DNA from: Rhizobiaceae bacterium
GTDB lineage: Bacteria > Pseudomonadota > Alphaproteobacteria > Rhizobiales > Rhizobiaceae
Length of the DNA: 64,000 nt
Direction of reading: 5' to 3'
Assembly (NCBI GenBank): GCA_028279875.1
Contig: JANQMU010000097.1
Coordinates: 1 to 64,000, forward strand
The notes beneath the pieces are model-generated. The model was given only the letters and a program-made list of their open reading frames with translations. It ran no database searches and had not been told where the DNA came from. Positions 34,470 through 43,004 of the stretch are shown one piece after another (position 1 is the first letter of the stretch; each line of letters opens with the position of its first letter). The position numbers were made by a program, and so were the translations under genes.

Positions 34470-36098
34470 CTATTGCCCGGCGGTCCGCGCTTCGCGGGCG
34501 CGCAGCGCCTCGTCGAGGATCGGCGTCGCGGCAAGCAACTCCCGCGTATAGCTGTGGCGGGGATTTCGGAAGACCTCTTCCGTCCTGCCCTCCTCGACAA
34601 TCCTGCCAGCTTTCATGACCAGGACACGATCGGTGATCGCCCGGACCACCGACAGATCATGCGATATAAACAGATAAGAGACCGCAAGGCGATCCGAAAG
34701 ATCGGCCAGCAGGTCGAGGATTTGAGCACGGATCGACACGTCGAGCGCCGAGACCGCCTCGTCGAGAATGATCAGCGACGGCTCGATGATCAGCGCCCGG
34801 GCGATGGCGATGCGCTGCCGCTGGCCGCCGGAAAACTCATGGATATATTTATGCGCGTCGGAGGGCTGCAGGCCGACATTGTTCAAGGCCCGGGCGACCC
34901 GTTCATTGCGTTCCTCCGGACCCGGCGGATCGTCGAGAAGGAAAAACGGCTCGGACACCAGGCGATCGACCCGGTGGCGCGGGTTGAAGGAGCTGTAGGG
35001 GTCCTGAAAAACCACCTGTACCCGCCGCCGCATCTGCCGGTCCGGCCCGGTGCCGGCGGTCGAGAACAGCTTTCCGTCGAGCCTGATCTCACCGCCCTGG
35101 ACGGCGTCGAGCGCCAGGATCGCCCGCGTCAGGGTCGACTTGCCGCAACCGCTTTCACCAACCAGACCGACATTCTCCCCATGCATGATGGAAAGCGACA
35201 CATTGTCGACGGCGCGAAAATGGCCGGGCGCGGAAAACAGCGAGCGGCGCGGCAGGGCATAGTCGCGTACCACGCCGTTGATCTCGATGACCGGCTTGGA
35301 GCCATCGGCGCCATGGGCGGGGTCGCGGTGCGGCACATGGCTGGATGCCTCGAACAGTGCCTGCGTGTAGGGGTGGCTCATGCGGCGAAACAGCGAAACC
35401 GTCTCGCCGACCTCGACGATCGCGCCCTCCTTCATGATGGCGATGTGGTCGGCCATATCGGCGACGACCGCAAGATCATGGGTGATCAGGATGAGCCCCA
35501 TATCGTCTTCCTCGACGAGCGTCCTCAGCAGTTTGAGGATCTGCGCCTGGGTGGTGACATCGAGCGCCGTGGTCGGCTCGTCGGCGATCAGCAGTTTCGG
35601 CCGCAGCGCAATGGCCATGGCGATCACCACACGCTGGCGCTGACCGCCCGACAAATCGTGCGGATAGCGGTCGAGCGGAAACTGCTCCGGCGGCAGGCCG
35701 ACCCGGTTGAGCGCTTCGCGGGCCATGCGCCTCGCCTCCCGGCGCGACCGCCCGCCATGGACCACAATGGTCTCGGCCACCTGGTCGCCGATGGTCTGAA
35801 CCGGGTTGAGCGCCGTCATGGGTTCCTGGAACACCATGCCGATCTCGTTGCCGCGCAGGCCGCACATCTGCTTTTCGGTGAAGGTATCCAGCGGTTTTCC
35901 GTCGAGACGGACGGCGCCGCTCCATGCCGCACCGACCGGCAGCAACTGCATGACCGCCAGGGCGGTGATGGATTTGCCGGAGCCCGATTCGCCGACAATG
36001 CCAAGCACTTCGCCGGCTTCGATCTTGAGATCGACATCGCTGAGGATCGGTTCGCCCCGGATGCTGAGCGAAAGGCTCTCGACCTCCAGCAGCGCCAT
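34470..36098 (-). CDS. Oligopeptide-type ABC transporter, fused double ATPase
   Basis: This 542-residue protein combines two ABC ATPase domains (DppD- and DppF-like). The first has Walker A GESGSGKS (about 36-43), signature LSGGQRQ and Walker B LLIADEPTTALD. The second has GESGCGKST (about 320), FSGGQRQRIAIARAL and LIILDEAVSALD. An N-terminal frame extension to 36446 overlaps the permease gene and is a shadow. ATG 36098 overlaps the permease stop by one base (TAATG). It powers the importer encoded with the two permeases and the binding protein. Confidence 0.93.
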   Translation of the reverse strand: MALLEVESLSLSIRGEPILSDVDLKIEAGEVLGIVGESGSGKSITALAVMQLLPVGAAWSGAVRLDGKPLDTFTEKQMCGLRGNEIGMVFQEPMTALNPVQTIGDQVAETIVVHGGRSRREARRMAREALNRVGLPPEQFPLDRYPHDLSGGQRQRVVIAMAIALRPKLLIADEPTTALDVTTQAQILKLLRTLVEEDDMGLILITHDLAVVADMADHIAIMKEGAIVEVGETVSLFRRMSHPYTQALFEASSHVPHRDPAHGADGSKPVIEINGVVRDYALPRRSLFSAPGHFRAVDNVSLSIMHGENVGLVGESGCGKSTLTRAILALDAVQGGEIRLDGKLFSTAGTGPDRQMRRRVQVVFQDPYSSFNPRHRVDRLVSEPFFLLDDPPGPEERNERVARALNNVGLQPSDAHKYIHEFSGGQRQRIAIARALIIEPSLIILDEAVSALDVSIRAQILDLLADLSDRLAVSYLFISHDLSVVRAITDRVLVMKAGRIVEEGRTEEVFRNPRHSYTRELLAATPILDEALRAREARTAGQ

Positions 36099-36967
36099 TA
36101 GCGGGCCCGCCGCAATTTCGGATCGAAAATATCGCGCATGCCGTCGCCCATGAGGTTGAGGCCGAGGACGGTCAACACGATGGCAAGGCCCGGGAAGATC
36201 GCCAGGTTCGGCGCGATATAGATCATGGTCTGCGCGTCGGAGAGCATGCGTCCCCAACTGGGCAGCGGCGGCTGGGTGCCGAGCCCGACATAGGCGAGCC
36301 CCGCCTCGGCCAGAATGCCGAGGGAAAACTGGATCGTGCCCTGGACGATCAGCAGATTGGTGATGTTGGGCAGGATGTGTTCGGCCGAAATGCGGGTGCG
36401 TCCCTTGCCGGCGACACGGGCAGCCAGGATATAGTCGCGGGTCCACAGCGACAGGGCCGATCCGCGCGCCAGCCGGGCAAAGACCGGAATGTTGAAAATA
36501 CCGATGGCGATGATGGCATTCAGGGCGCTGGGCCCGAAGACGGCGGTGATCATGATCGCCATCAACAGGGCCGGAAAGGCGAAGATCAGATCGTTGGTCC
36601 GCATGACGATCTCATCGATGAGCCCACCATGGCGGGCGGCGGCCAGCAAGCCGAGCGGCACACCTACGGCAATGCCGATGCCGACGGCAACGATCGCCAC
36701 CGCGATCGAAGTGCGGGCGCCGACCATCAGCATGGAAAAGATATCGCGGCCAAAGGCATCGGTGCCCAGCCAATGGGCAGCCGAGGGCGGCTTCAGCTTG
36801 TCGGCGATGGTGAGCTGGGTGACGTCATAGGGCGTCCATAGAAAGGAGATCAGTGCCGCGGCGGTGAACAGGACGGTGAGGACCAGCCCGATCATGAAAC
36901 TCGGCGAGCGCAGGGCCGCATGCACCGTGCCGGTCGGCCGTTCGGGGATGATGTGGAGGTCGCTCAT
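36098..36967 (-). CDS. Oligopeptide-type ABC transporter permease (DppC-like)
   Basis: This is a 289-residue inner-membrane permease with an N-terminal segment (about 25-47), the OppC N-terminal motif HWLGTDAFGRDIFSMLMVGA, and five further membrane segments. The coupling (EAA) loop is around ILAARVAGKGRTRISAEHIL. Start and stop overlap its neighbours (ATGA with the DppB-like gene, TAATG with the ATPase gene), which shows translational coupling. Confidence 0.93.
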   Translation of the reverse strand: MSDLHIIPERPTGTVHAALRSPSFMIGLVLTVLFTAAALISFLWTPYDVTQLTIADKLKPPSAAHWLGTDAFGRDIFSMLMVGARTSIAVAIVAVGIGIAVGVPLGLLAAARHGGLIDEIVMRTNDLIFAFPALLMAIMITAVFGPSALNAIIAIGIFNIPVFARLARGSALSLWTRDYILAARVAGKGRTRISAEHILPNITNLLIVQGTIQFSLGILAEAGLAYVGLGTQPPLPSWGRMLSDAQTMIYIAPNLAIFPGLAIVLTVLGLNLMGDGMRDIFDPKLRRAR

Positions 36968-37914
36968 GCGCTTCTCCGGCGCAGCCGCGGGTCGACGATC
37001 GCATAGGTGACATCGACCAGGAAGGTCACCAGGATCACGGCAAAGACGAGCAGGAAAATCACGCTTTTGACCACGATGAGATCGCGCTGGGTGATGCCCT
37101 GGAACACCAGCCGGCCGAGGCCCGGCAGGAAGAAGACATTTTCGATAATGATGGCACCGGCCAGCAGAAAGGAAAACTGCAGGCCGATGATGGTCAGCAC
37201 CGGGATAAGCGCATTGCGCAGCGCGTGCCGCCACAGTGCCTGGCGCTGGGTCAGGCCCTTGGCCCGCGCCGTGCGCACGAAATCCTCGCCCAGCGTGTCG
37301 AGCAGCGACGAGCGCATGACCCGCGCTAGGATCGATGCCTGCGGCAGCGCCAGGGCGACCGCCGGCAGGGTCAGCGCCTTCATGCCGGCCCAGAAGCCGG
37401 CGTCCCAGCCGGGAAAGCCGCCGGCCGAAAACCAGCGCAGCGATACGGCGAAAAACAGCACCAGCAGCATGGCGAACCAGAAATTCGGCACAGCGATGCC
37501 GAGCTGCGTGACCCCCATGATCGAGACATCGGCCGGTGAATTGCGCCGTGCAGCGGCGATGACGCCGACCGGAAAGGCGATCAGCGTCGACAGGGTGAGC
37601 GCATAGAGCGCCAGCGGCATGGAGATCCAGAAGCGATCGGCGATCAGTTCGCGCACCGGCACCCGGTAGGTGTAGCTGATGCCGAATTCGCCCTGCACCA
37701 GACCGCTGATCCACTGCCAGTAGCGCACCGGCACCGAGGCGTTCAGTCCGAGGGAATCGCGCAGGGCCGCCACCGTTTCCGGCGACGCGTTGAGGCCGAG
37801 CATGAAGGAGGCCGGATCGCCCGGTACGACCTCGATGACAAAGAAGATGACCAGGCTCGCGGCAAGCAGGCTCAGTGTCAGGGAGACCAGCCGTTTGATC
37901 AGGAAAGGCAGCAT
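36964..37914 (-). CDS. Oligopeptide-type ABC transporter permease (DppB-like)
   Basis: This is a 316-residue inner-membrane permease. It has the N-terminal MLPFLIKRLVSLTLSLLAAS, then VIEVVPGDPASFMLG, RYWQWISGLVQGEFGISY and the coupling region FVRTARAKGLTQRQALWRHA. ATG 37914 begins at the usual family start; the longer frame to 37953 adds a basic leader. Its gene overlaps the DppC-like gene by 4 bases. Confidence 0.93.
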   Translation of the reverse strand: MLPFLIKRLVSLTLSLLAASLVIFFVIEVVPGDPASFMLGLNASPETVAALRDSLGLNASVPVRYWQWISGLVQGEFGISYTYRVPVRELIADRFWISMPLALYALTLSTLIAFPVGVIAAARRNSPADVSIMGVTQLGIAVPNFWFAMLLVLFFAVSLRWFSAGGFPGWDAGFWAGMKALTLPAVALALPQASILARVMRSSLLDTLGEDFVRTARAKGLTQRQALWRHALRNALIPVLTIIGLQFSFLLAGAIIIENVFFLPGLGRLVFQGITQRDLIVVKSVIFLLVFAVILVTFLVDVTYAIVDPRLRRRSA

Positions 37915-37978
37915 GAAACCGCTCGGGCGCGCCGGTTTGCGGCGGGGCCGCAACCGGCCCCGCCATCGGTATAGACCT

Positions 37979-39469
37979 TTAGTCTTCCCAGTAAACGGCC
38001 GTCATGTCCATGGCCTGGGTCGGGGCATTTTCCCAGATGCCCCGGAGCTTGGCGTTGACGACGCCGGTATTGGCCAGCTGGAACAGATAGCCATTGACAT
38101 GGTCGTCGGCGATCTTCTGCTGCGCCGCCTTGAGCAGCCGGTCGCGTTCGGCCGGATCGGTGGCGTTGTTGAGATCTTCCATGATCTTCTGGAAGTCGGC
38201 ATCGTCATACTGGAAATAGTAGTCCGGATTGGCATAGATGCCGATGTCGAGCGGTTCGGTGTGGGAGACGATCGTCAGGCCGTAATCCTTGCCCCGGAAC
38301 ACCTGCTCGAGCCATTGCGCCCATTCCAGATTGCTGATTTCGGTCTCGATGCCGACATCGCGCAGTTGCGAGGCGATGATCTCGCCGCCGCGGCGGGCGT
38401 AGGACGGCGGCGGCAGCTTCAGGGTGGTGCTGAAGCCGTCTGGATAGCCGGCTTCGGCGAGCAGCGCCCTTGCCTTGTCGGGATCGTAATTCGACTGTCC
38501 GGTCAGATCGACATAGGCCGGATGGTGCGGCGCAAAATGGGTGCCGATCGGCGTGCCGTAGCCGAACATGGCGCCGTCGATGATGGCCTGGCGATCGATC
38601 GCATGGGCCATGGCCTCGCGCACCTTCGGATTGTCGAAGGGCGGCATCTTGTTGTTGGTCGACAGGATGGTCTCGCCCTCCGTCGATCCGGTGACCACCC
38701 GGAACCGGGGATCGGCATCGAATTGCGGCAGGTTTTCCGGCGCCGGAAACGGCATGAATGTGTCGACATCGCCGGCCATCACGGCCGCGAAGGCGGCGTT
38801 GGGATCGGAAATGAACTTGAAGGTGACCTTGTCGAGCTTCGCCGGCTCACCCCAGTATTCGGCGTTCTTCTCCAGTTCGACCCGGTCTCCCTGGACCCAG
38901 TCCTTGAAGACGAAAGCGCCAGTCCCGACAGGATTGGTGGCGTTGTCGGCGGCCGATTCCGGCGCCACGATCACGGCATCGCCCCAAGCGAGGTTGAACA
39001 GCATGTTGCCGTTCGGTTTTGACAGCGTAACCTTCACCGTCTGCGGATCAACGACGTCGACCGAGGCGATGTCCGCGTAGAGTTTCTTCTGCGCGTTGGT
39101 CGATTCTTCGGCGCCGATCCGGTCGAGCGAGAATTTGACATCCTCGGCATCCATGGCGGTCCCGTCATGGAACATCACGCCCTCGCGCAGTTTGAACGTA
39201 TAGACCTTGCCGTCATCGGAAATCGTCCAGGATTCCGCAAGGCCGGGATTGATGCTTCCATCGGCGCCGAAGCGGGTCAGCCCCTCGAAGATATTGGAAT
39301 AGGTCACCTGGTCGATGGCTCCGGCGGCGCCGGAGGTCGGGTCCAGATTCGGCGGCTCGAGCTGGGCACCGATATTGATATCGGTCCTGGCGGCGAACGC
39401 TGCGGGCGTCAGGGCAGTCGCCGCGGCAAACACCCCGGCGACAGCCAGCGCTTTTACGAATGGCGTCAT
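37979..39469 (-). CDS. Oligopeptide-type ABC substrate-binding protein (SBP_bac_5)
   Basis: This is a periplasmic family 5 binding protein of 496 residues. The signal peptide (1-26) ends at AAFAA. The mature part has PPNLDPTSGAAGAIDQVTYS, LAESWTISDDGKVYTFKLRE, MFHDGTAMDAEDVKFSLDRI and PVGTGAFVFKDW. AGGAGGA lies 9 bases before ATG 39469. It delivers peptides, opines, glutathione-like or other amides to the permeases encoded just downstream; the ligand is unknown. Confidence 0.92.
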   Translation of the reverse strand: MTPFVKALAVAGVFAAATALTPAAFAARTDINIGAQLEPPNLDPTSGAAGAIDQVTYSNIFEGLTRFGADGSINPGLAESWTISDDGKVYTFKLREGVMFHDGTAMDAEDVKFSLDRIGAEESTNAQKKLYADIASVDVVDPQTVKVTLSKPNGNMLFNLAWGDAVIVAPESAADNATNPVGTGAFVFKDWVQGDRVELEKNAEYWGEPAKLDKVTFKFISDPNAAFAAVMAGDVDTFMPFPAPENLPQFDADPRFRVVTGSTEGETILSTNNKMPPFDNPKVREAMAHAIDRQAIIDGAMFGYGTPIGTHFAPHHPAYVDLTGQSNYDPDKARALLAEAGYPDGFSTTLKLPPPSYARRGGEIIASQLRDVGIETEISNLEWAQWLEQVFRGKDYGLTIVSHTEPLDIGIYANPDYYFQYDDADFQKIMEDLNNATDPAERDRLLKAAQQKIADDHVNGYLFQLANTGVVNAKLRGIWENAPTQAMDMTAVYWED

Positions 39470-39544
39470 GTTGGTTCTCCTCCTATTATTGTCCATGCAG
39501 GCCTGTTTTTCGCCTGCGACCATAGCTTGTTGCAGTGCGGCATA

Positions 39545-40837
39545 TCAAGCGCCCAGCAACTCCTCCAATGTCAGCGCCATGACTTTCGCCGAATCGATCA
39601 TATCGTCGACACCGATATATTCGTCCGGCTGGTGGGCGAGGTCGAGAATGCCCGGCCCGTAGGCGATGCAATCCTTCAATCGTCCGATCCGGTCAATGTG
39701 TTTTTGATCATAGGTGCCCGGCGAGACGACATAGTCCGGGCTTTTGGACAGCACTTTCTCGATCGATTTGGAAACCGACTGGACGACGGCCGTGTTCCGG
39801 TCGGTCATGGTCGGGCTGACGTGCCACAATTCCTTGATCTCATAGGAAAAATTGTTGCGCTTGGCACTCACCCGCTCGACGATGTCGGCCACTTCGCGCC
39901 GCACTTCCTCGGGGTTTTCCTCGATGATATAGCGGCGATCGACCACCATGCGGCAGGAATCGGGCACGCAGGCGGAGGGAAAGCCGGTGAAATCGGGTTC
40001 CGGCTCGGCCTGGCCGCCATGCACGGAATTGATGTTCATGGTGGACTGGCGGGCGCCGTCCGGAACCACCGGCATGGCCGTGTGTTTTTGCGCCAGGGCC
40101 GGATAGAGACTGGTCTCGAATTCCTGCAGGACGGCGCCCATATGCCGCACCGCACAGTCGCCGAGAAACGGCATTGAGCCATGGGCGATATGGCCCCTGG
40201 TCTCGATCTCGGCCCACCAGACGCCGCGATGGCCAAGGCAGATCCGGTCTTTGTTGAGTGGTTCGGGAATGATCACGTGCTGGACGCGCTGCGGGTCGAA
40301 ATAGCCCTTCTCGGCAAGATAGGCGACCCCGCCATAGCCGCCGGTCTCCTCGTCGGCCGTGCCGGAGATCTCGATGGCGCCGGCGAAATCCGGCGTCGCA
40401 TCGATGAAGGCCTCGGCGGCGATGATCGAGGCGGCAAGACCGCCCTTCATGTCGCAGGCGCCGCGGCCATAGATCTTTCCGTCCCGCAGCTCGCCGCCGA
40501 ACGGATCCACCGTCCATTCATGGCCCGTCTCGACGACATCGGTGTGGGAATTGAAATGCACGCACGGGCCCGGCGACCGGCCCTCGCGGCGGGCCACCAT
40601 GTTCCAGCGCGGATAGCGGTCGCTGTCACCCGGTGTTTCATGGGCCCGGATCATTTCGATCTCGAAACGACGCTTCTTCAGCCGGTCCGCCAGATATTCG
40701 CAGATTTCCAGATAGGCCTCGCCGGGCGGGTTGAGCGTCGGGATGCGGATGAGATCCTGCGTCAGGGCAATCAGCTCATCGCGCCGCGACTCGATGAGAT
40801 CGAGGAACGAGGCCTCAACCGTCTCCGTCTCACCCAT
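39545..40837 (-). CDS. M20 family metallopeptidase (ArgE/DapE-like)
   Basis: This is a two-zinc amidase or deacylase of 430 residues. The metal ligands and catalytic residues are visible in HFNSHTDVVETG, GRGACDMKGG and TADEETGGYGG, and the dimerisation (lid) domain spans about 200-310. Family members remove acyl groups from N-acyl amino acids or cleave small peptides. It is the first gene of the minus-strand catabolic cluster, 75 bases before the binding-protein gene, so it probably hydrolyses the imported compound. ATG 40837 has TAGGGGTG upstream. Confidence 0.9.
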   Translation of the reverse strand: MGETETVEASFLDLIESRRDELIALTQDLIRIPTLNPPGEAYLEICEYLADRLKKRRFEIEMIRAHETPGDSDRYPRWNMVARREGRSPGPCVHFNSHTDVVETGHEWTVDPFGGELRDGKIYGRGACDMKGGLAASIIAAEAFIDATPDFAGAIEISGTADEETGGYGGVAYLAEKGYFDPQRVQHVIIPEPLNKDRICLGHRGVWWAEIETRGHIAHGSMPFLGDCAVRHMGAVLQEFETSLYPALAQKHTAMPVVPDGARQSTMNINSVHGGQAEPEPDFTGFPSACVPDSCRMVVDRRYIIEENPEEVRREVADIVERVSAKRNNFSYEIKELWHVSPTMTDRNTAVVQSVSKSIEKVLSKSPDYVVSPGTYDQKHIDRIGRLKDCIAYGPGILDLAHQPDEYIGVDDMIDSAKVMALTLEELLGA

Positions 40838-40901
40838 GCACGCACCCCTACGCAAAGCCACGAAACATCGCTACAAATAGCTAAAGAACAAGTATTTGAG
40901 G

Positions 40902-40920
40902 ATTGCGGCCGGCCCGCAAT
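40902..40920. promoter_or_regulatory. Inverted repeat in the divergent M20 / PAS-LuxR intergenic region
   Basis: The arms ATTGCGG (40902-40908) and CCGCAAT (40914-40920) flank CCGGC. A second, looser pair CAAATA (40874-40879) and TATTTG (40893-40898) lies next to it. The whole intergenic gap is only 99 bases, so a dimeric regulator here could control both directions. The divergently encoded PAS-LuxR protein is the obvious candidate. The arms could also form a weak hairpin in the 5' leader. Confidence 0.35.
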
Positions 40921-40936
40921 ACCGTAGGACTACGAA

Positions 40937-41515
40937 TTGGCGACACCGGCAGATATGGACGATGCCAGCTATCAGGCGCTTTGCGACATCGCCTTCGAGA
41001 GCGCGCCGATCGGCATCGTGCTGACCGAAAACCGCATTATCAAGGCCTGCAACCGCACCTTCGCGGACATCTTCGGCTACGGGAAAGACGAATTGCTGGG
41101 CCAGTCCTTCCGCGTGCTCTACGCCTCCAACGAAGAATTCGAGCAGATGCGCGATATCGGGCTCAAGACGCTGCGTGAGCAGCGCCGCTACAGTGACGAG
41201 CGGATCATGCCGCGCAAGGATGGCAGCCTGTTCTGGTGCCGGGTCCGGGCGCACAGTCCGACACCGGACGATCCGCTTCGCCGGACCATCCTGAGCTATG
41301 CCGATATTTCCGATCACCGTCCCTATGTCTCGATGTCAGTGCGCGAGCGACAGATCGTCCTCTATCTGAGCGGCGGCAAGACCAGCAAGGAGATCGCCCG
41401 CCATATCGGCATTTCGCCACGGACGGTGGAGTTCTACCGGGCCCGGCTGTTGAAGAAGTTCAGCGTCAGCAATGTGACCGAACTGCTCGCCCATCTGGGC
41501 GGCGCGCCGGTTTAA
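40937..41515 (+). CDS. PAS-LuxR (GerE) transcriptional regulator
   Basis: This is a 192-residue regulator. A PAS domain (about 15-120; IAFESAPIGIVLTENRII, NRTFADIFGYGKDELLGQSF, IMPRKDGSLFWCRVRAHSP) is followed by a LuxR-type helix-turn-helix (about 128-190; LSGGKTSKEIARHIGISPRT, VEFYRARLLKKFSVSNVTEL). There is no receiver domain, so it may sense a small ligand or redox state through PAS. TTG 40937 with AGGA upstream, or ATG 40955, may be the start. It is divergent from the M20-peptide transporter cluster and probably controls it. Confidence 0.85.
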   Translation: MATPADMDDASYQALCDIAFESAPIGIVLTENRIIKACNRTFADIFGYGKDELLGQSFRVLYASNEEFEQMRDIGLKTLREQRRYSDERIMPRKDGSLFWCRVRAHSPTPDDPLRRTILSYADISDHRPYVSMSVRERQIVLYLSGGKTSKEIARHIGISPRTVEFYRARLLKKFSVSNVTELLAHLGGAPV

Positions 41516-41887
41516 ACCCGCCTTCTCCGGATGAAGCTGTGGGATTTCCGCGGGTGAATCGGTTGATCACCTTCTCAGGCTCAATTTCGACTGCCGGTAT
41601 CAGCATGACCGGTTGTCATGCGTTCTATCGCGAACGAAAGGAGAGGTGCGTCCCGATGAGCCTGAAATCGCCTTTGAAGCAGGCCATGCGCCGCCACTTG
41701 CCGTTATCGGCATCCGTCGCTGCCAGCCCGTCGCTCATACATTGCCAAAGGCTGCAAGTGCGGGCACTGTTACGTCAACGAAGCCGTCCATCGGGTGGAT
41801 GTTGGTTTGATAGGCTATCCGGGATTGACGATTGTCGAGACCAGTGGCGATTGTCGCCCGGACAATGAAGGAAAGTGGAGATCTGCC
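41516..41887. other. Gap with no supported gene, possible gene remnant
   Basis: This 372-base stretch is GC-poorer than its surroundings. A frame from ATG 41656 (preceded by GGAGAGG) to 41868 has no known motif. Another frame reads IAKGCKCGHCYVNEAVHR at about 41741-41794 and runs into the start of the first cysteine-rich gene without a good start codon. The coding-like signal is split over frames, so it may be a decayed gene. I cannot name it. Confidence 0.3.
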
Positions 41888-42217
41888 ATGAACGGCCTGG
41901 CTAAAACTCTGTTACTCGCCAGCGCCCTGTGCCTGTTGTCCGGTATGGTCACCGCGAAGGAAGTATATATATACTGCCAGAACAGTGCGAAATGTGTCCA
42001 CTACGAAGATATGGGGAAGTCGCAAACCGATGCCTTCTACGGACAGTGTAACGGCAGTGTCCCCATCGGAATGAAGATGGTTTGTCATCCCGTGAAGGGC
42101 ATGACATGCACGACTCCGATATATGACCAAGGTTTTTTGCTCTGCATGTGCACGAATTGGTCTGCGACAAAGAAGCAAACCGCGACAATCGATGTTTTGT
42201 GCCCCACCGCGAACTGA
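41888..42217 (+). CDS. Small secreted eight-cysteine protein, copy 1 (unknown family)
   Basis: This is a 109-residue protein with a signal peptide (1-23, MNGLAKTLLLASALCLLSG ending at VTA). The mature part has eight cysteines: YIYC, AKC, GQC, MVC, MTC, LLCMC and VLCP. The spacing C-x5-C-x17-C-x11-C-x7-C-x11-C-x-C-x16-C is almost the same in the second copy at 42591-42932. Shared words are KMVCH..KG.TCTT, C.CTNW and ID..CP. The cysteine pattern suggests a disulfide-bonded periplasmic or secreted protein. I do not recognise the family. ATG 41888 follows GGAAAGTGGAG. It lies in a low-coding island between two catabolic clusters. Confidence 0.7.
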   Translation: MNGLAKTLLLASALCLLSGMVTAKEVYIYCQNSAKCVHYEDMGKSQTDAFYGQCNGSVPIGMKMVCHPVKGMTCTTPIYDQGFLLCMCTNWSATKKQTATIDVLCPTAN

Positions 42218-42590
42218 ACGCAGGAAAGCCGCGGGGGATGTAGTATTGCCGGCGGAGGGCGCGCACCTGCTGCAACGACACCGCTGATGCGCCTTTGTTA
42301 CGATGGAAGAATGCGATTTCTGGGTAGATATGGTACTCCTTGAGGGAGTGCGACAAGCGTGCCAGGTCAATGGGTTAGAGTGGCAAACTGTGGATCGCCA
42401 CCTTCCTGTTGCTCCTCCCCACGGTCGCCATAGCTGGCGACCGCAGCCGCCACCCGCGCCCGCGTGAGGTCGCGATGGTGGCTGGGGCGAACGCACTCCG
42501 CCGGATCGCCGCTGGTCGTTGATCTGGGTGGCATCGCTCAAGGGTTGCGAATTGATCACAGGAACACGGATGACAAAACCGAAGGATAAA
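42218..42590. other. Spacer between the two cysteine-rich paralogs, no gene supported
   Basis: No frame here has both a start codon with a ribosome-binding site and recognisable content. A plus-strand frame near 42388-42517 begins with a signal-peptide-like LWIATFLLLLPTVAIAGD but lacks a usable start codon and follows a TAG. Minus-strand frames are Pro/Arg-rich and look like noise. The stretch may contain a decayed third gene or the promoter of the second paralog. Confidence 0.35.
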
Positions 42591-42932
42591 ATGAAAGATC
42601 TCATCAAGATTGTGCTGCTGGGCAGCGCCCTGTCGCTATGGGCAGGCGCGGCAGGCGCCACGGCAATAGTTGAGCTAAGCTGCGGTGAACCGAGTTGCCA
42701 ATTTACTGAAGAAATTGGGCCGTCCGGGACCAAGACGTTTCACGGACATTGCAACGTGGGCACCAACACCAACTCAAAAATGGTCTGTCACAAAGCGAAG
42801 GGCCTGACCTGCACGACATTTTTTTACAACGCACGTGCCAATCCCCCGTATATGAGCTGCACCTGCACCAATTGGAACGCCGTGCATGAGGCGCACCCGG
42901 ACATCGATCTTACCTGTCCGCCGCCGAACTGA
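42591..42932 (+). CDS. Small secreted eight-cysteine protein, copy 2 (unknown family)
   Basis: This is a 113-residue protein with a signal peptide (about 1-24, MKDLIKIVLLGSALSLWAG...). Eight mature cysteines have the spacing C-x4-C-x17-C-x11-C-x7-C-x15-C-x-C-x16-C, matching copy 1 except for one extra four-residue insertion and one missing residue. Identical blocks are KMVCH, TCTT, CTNW and the final CP..N. AAGGA lies 6 bases before ATG 42591; ATG 42570 is less likely. The signal peptide ends of the two copies also align. Tandem duplication with divergence is clear, the function is not known. Confidence 0.72.
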   Translation: MKDLIKIVLLGSALSLWAGAAGATAIVELSCGEPSCQFTEEIGPSGTKTFHGHCNVGTNTNSKMVCHKAKGLTCTTFFYNARANPPYMSCTCTNWNAVHEAHPDIDLTCPPPN

Positions 42933-43004
42933 GTGCTCGGCGAAGGGACTCGGTTTGTCGTGTGGCCAGACACGAGAGGCAAGTGGATCGACGGTTGCTG
43001 GGGC

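Noticed and set aside
32961..36101. 1,046-codon plus-strand frame
   Set aside because: It runs antisense across three well-supported genes (aldehyde dehydrogenase and ABC genes) and has an His/Gly/Arg-rich composition typical of shadow frames in GC-rich DNA.
42388..42517. Signal-peptide-like frame between the cysteine-rich genes
   Set aside because: It has no usable start codon and is preceded by a TAG; mentioned only as a possible remnant.
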